From NCBI GenBank assembly GCA_937967285.1, contig CALBSU010000218.1:1-12577 (forward strand): a DNA stretch of 12,577 bases. The letters are read 5' to 3'. The DNA comes from an uncultured Acidobacteriota bacterium (GTDB taxonomy: Bacteria > Acidobacteriota > Blastocatellia > RBC074). The number at the start of each line of letters is the position of its first letter. Position 1 is the stretch's first letter. The notes under the pieces were generated by a model. It worked only from the letters and a program-made list of their open reading frames with translations, made no database searches and was not told the DNA's origin. Shown here one piece after another: positions 10,229 through 12,577 of the stretch. The position numbers were made by a program, and so were the translations under genes.

Positions 10229-10233
<5 letters not shown>
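4807..10233 (+). CDS. Giant multidomain protein: two alpha/beta hydrolases, M17-N-like domain, CHAT protease, TPR-like tail
   Basis: 1808 aa, no signal peptide or membrane segment, so probably cytosolic. Domains in order: acidic N-terminus with [16 protein letters not shown] (63-78) and a helical stretch to about 190; hydrolase 1 (about 195-515) with LHG (200-202), SHSRGG (nucleophile Ser277), and likely Asp457 and His487; hydrolase 2 (about 540-830), LCAT/PGAP1-like, with PGIMGTHL (550-557), PYDWR (612-616), AHSMGG (Ser647), DGDGRV (798-803) and His822; Arg-rich linker (about 840-897); a region like the N-domain of M17 leucyl aminopeptidases (about 898-1040) with [15 protein letters not shown] and [13 protein letters not shown]; a CHAT caspase-like protease (about 1150-1472) with PWEL (1219-1222), AGHGH (His1325), NCCHLG (Cys1366) and GWAVDD (1411-1416); and helical repeats to the end, with a clear TPR at 1539-1558. 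The domain calls are by motif. A role in a sensing-and-lysis or defence pathway is inferred from known TPR-CHAT proteases. No frameshift or missing catalytic residue is seen. It follows the methyltransferase gene by 24 bp. Confidence 0.9.

Positions 10234-12577
<2,344 letters not shown>

Overview
This window comes from a moderately GC-rich bacterium with an outer membrane, because it encodes a TonB-dependent receptor. My best guess is Acidobacteriota. The receptor has an N-terminal carboxypeptidase-regulatory-like domain, a common design there. The first methyltransferase ends in a beta-rich tail carrying the '[10 protein letters not shown]' pattern that I associate with the TIGR03437-type domains abundant in Solibacter-like genomes. 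The intergenic regions carry short heptamer-like repeats. The phylum is an inference; there is no rRNA or other marker gene here.

Layout: (1) A CmoB-like methyltransferase on + (162-1193) with a fused beta-rich tail. (2) A convergent gap (1194-1323) with a long inverted repeat. (3) Two minus-strand genes with a 27-bp gap: a 99-aa cytosolic protein with a Tudor/SH3-like core, then an exported glycine-zipper protein, behind a promoter with a perfect TATAAT. (4) A minus-strand pair with GTGA stop/start overlap: a classical SDR oxidoreductase and a histidine-phosphatase-family protein whose second catalytic histidine appears replaced by serine. (5) A divergent 95-bp promoter region. (6) A plus-strand pair: a small class I methyltransferase and, 24 bp downstream, a 1808-aa multidomain protein. 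(7) A convergent gap built from complementary TAGAAAG-type repeats around a strong stem-loop. (8) A minus-strand ZnuD-like TonB-dependent receptor, cut by the right window edge. No gap longer than 300 bases lacks a gene.

The main interest is the 1808-aa protein (4807-10233). In order it shows an acidic N-terminal segment, an alpha/beta hydrolase with SHSRGG, a second LCAT/PGAP1-like hydrolase with PYDWR and AHSMGG, an Arg-rich linker, a domain resembling the macro-like N-domain of M17 leucyl aminopeptidases, a CHAT caspase-like protease with recognisable His and Cys, and a helical TPR-like tail. Two apparently intact lipase-like hydrolases, a putative ligand-binding domain, a caspase-like protease and TPRs in one chain suggest a self-contained sensor-protease-lipase device, possibly for biological conflict or regulated cell death. 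That function is inference. I see no toxin/antitoxin, CRISPR, transposase or known phage-defence neighbour.
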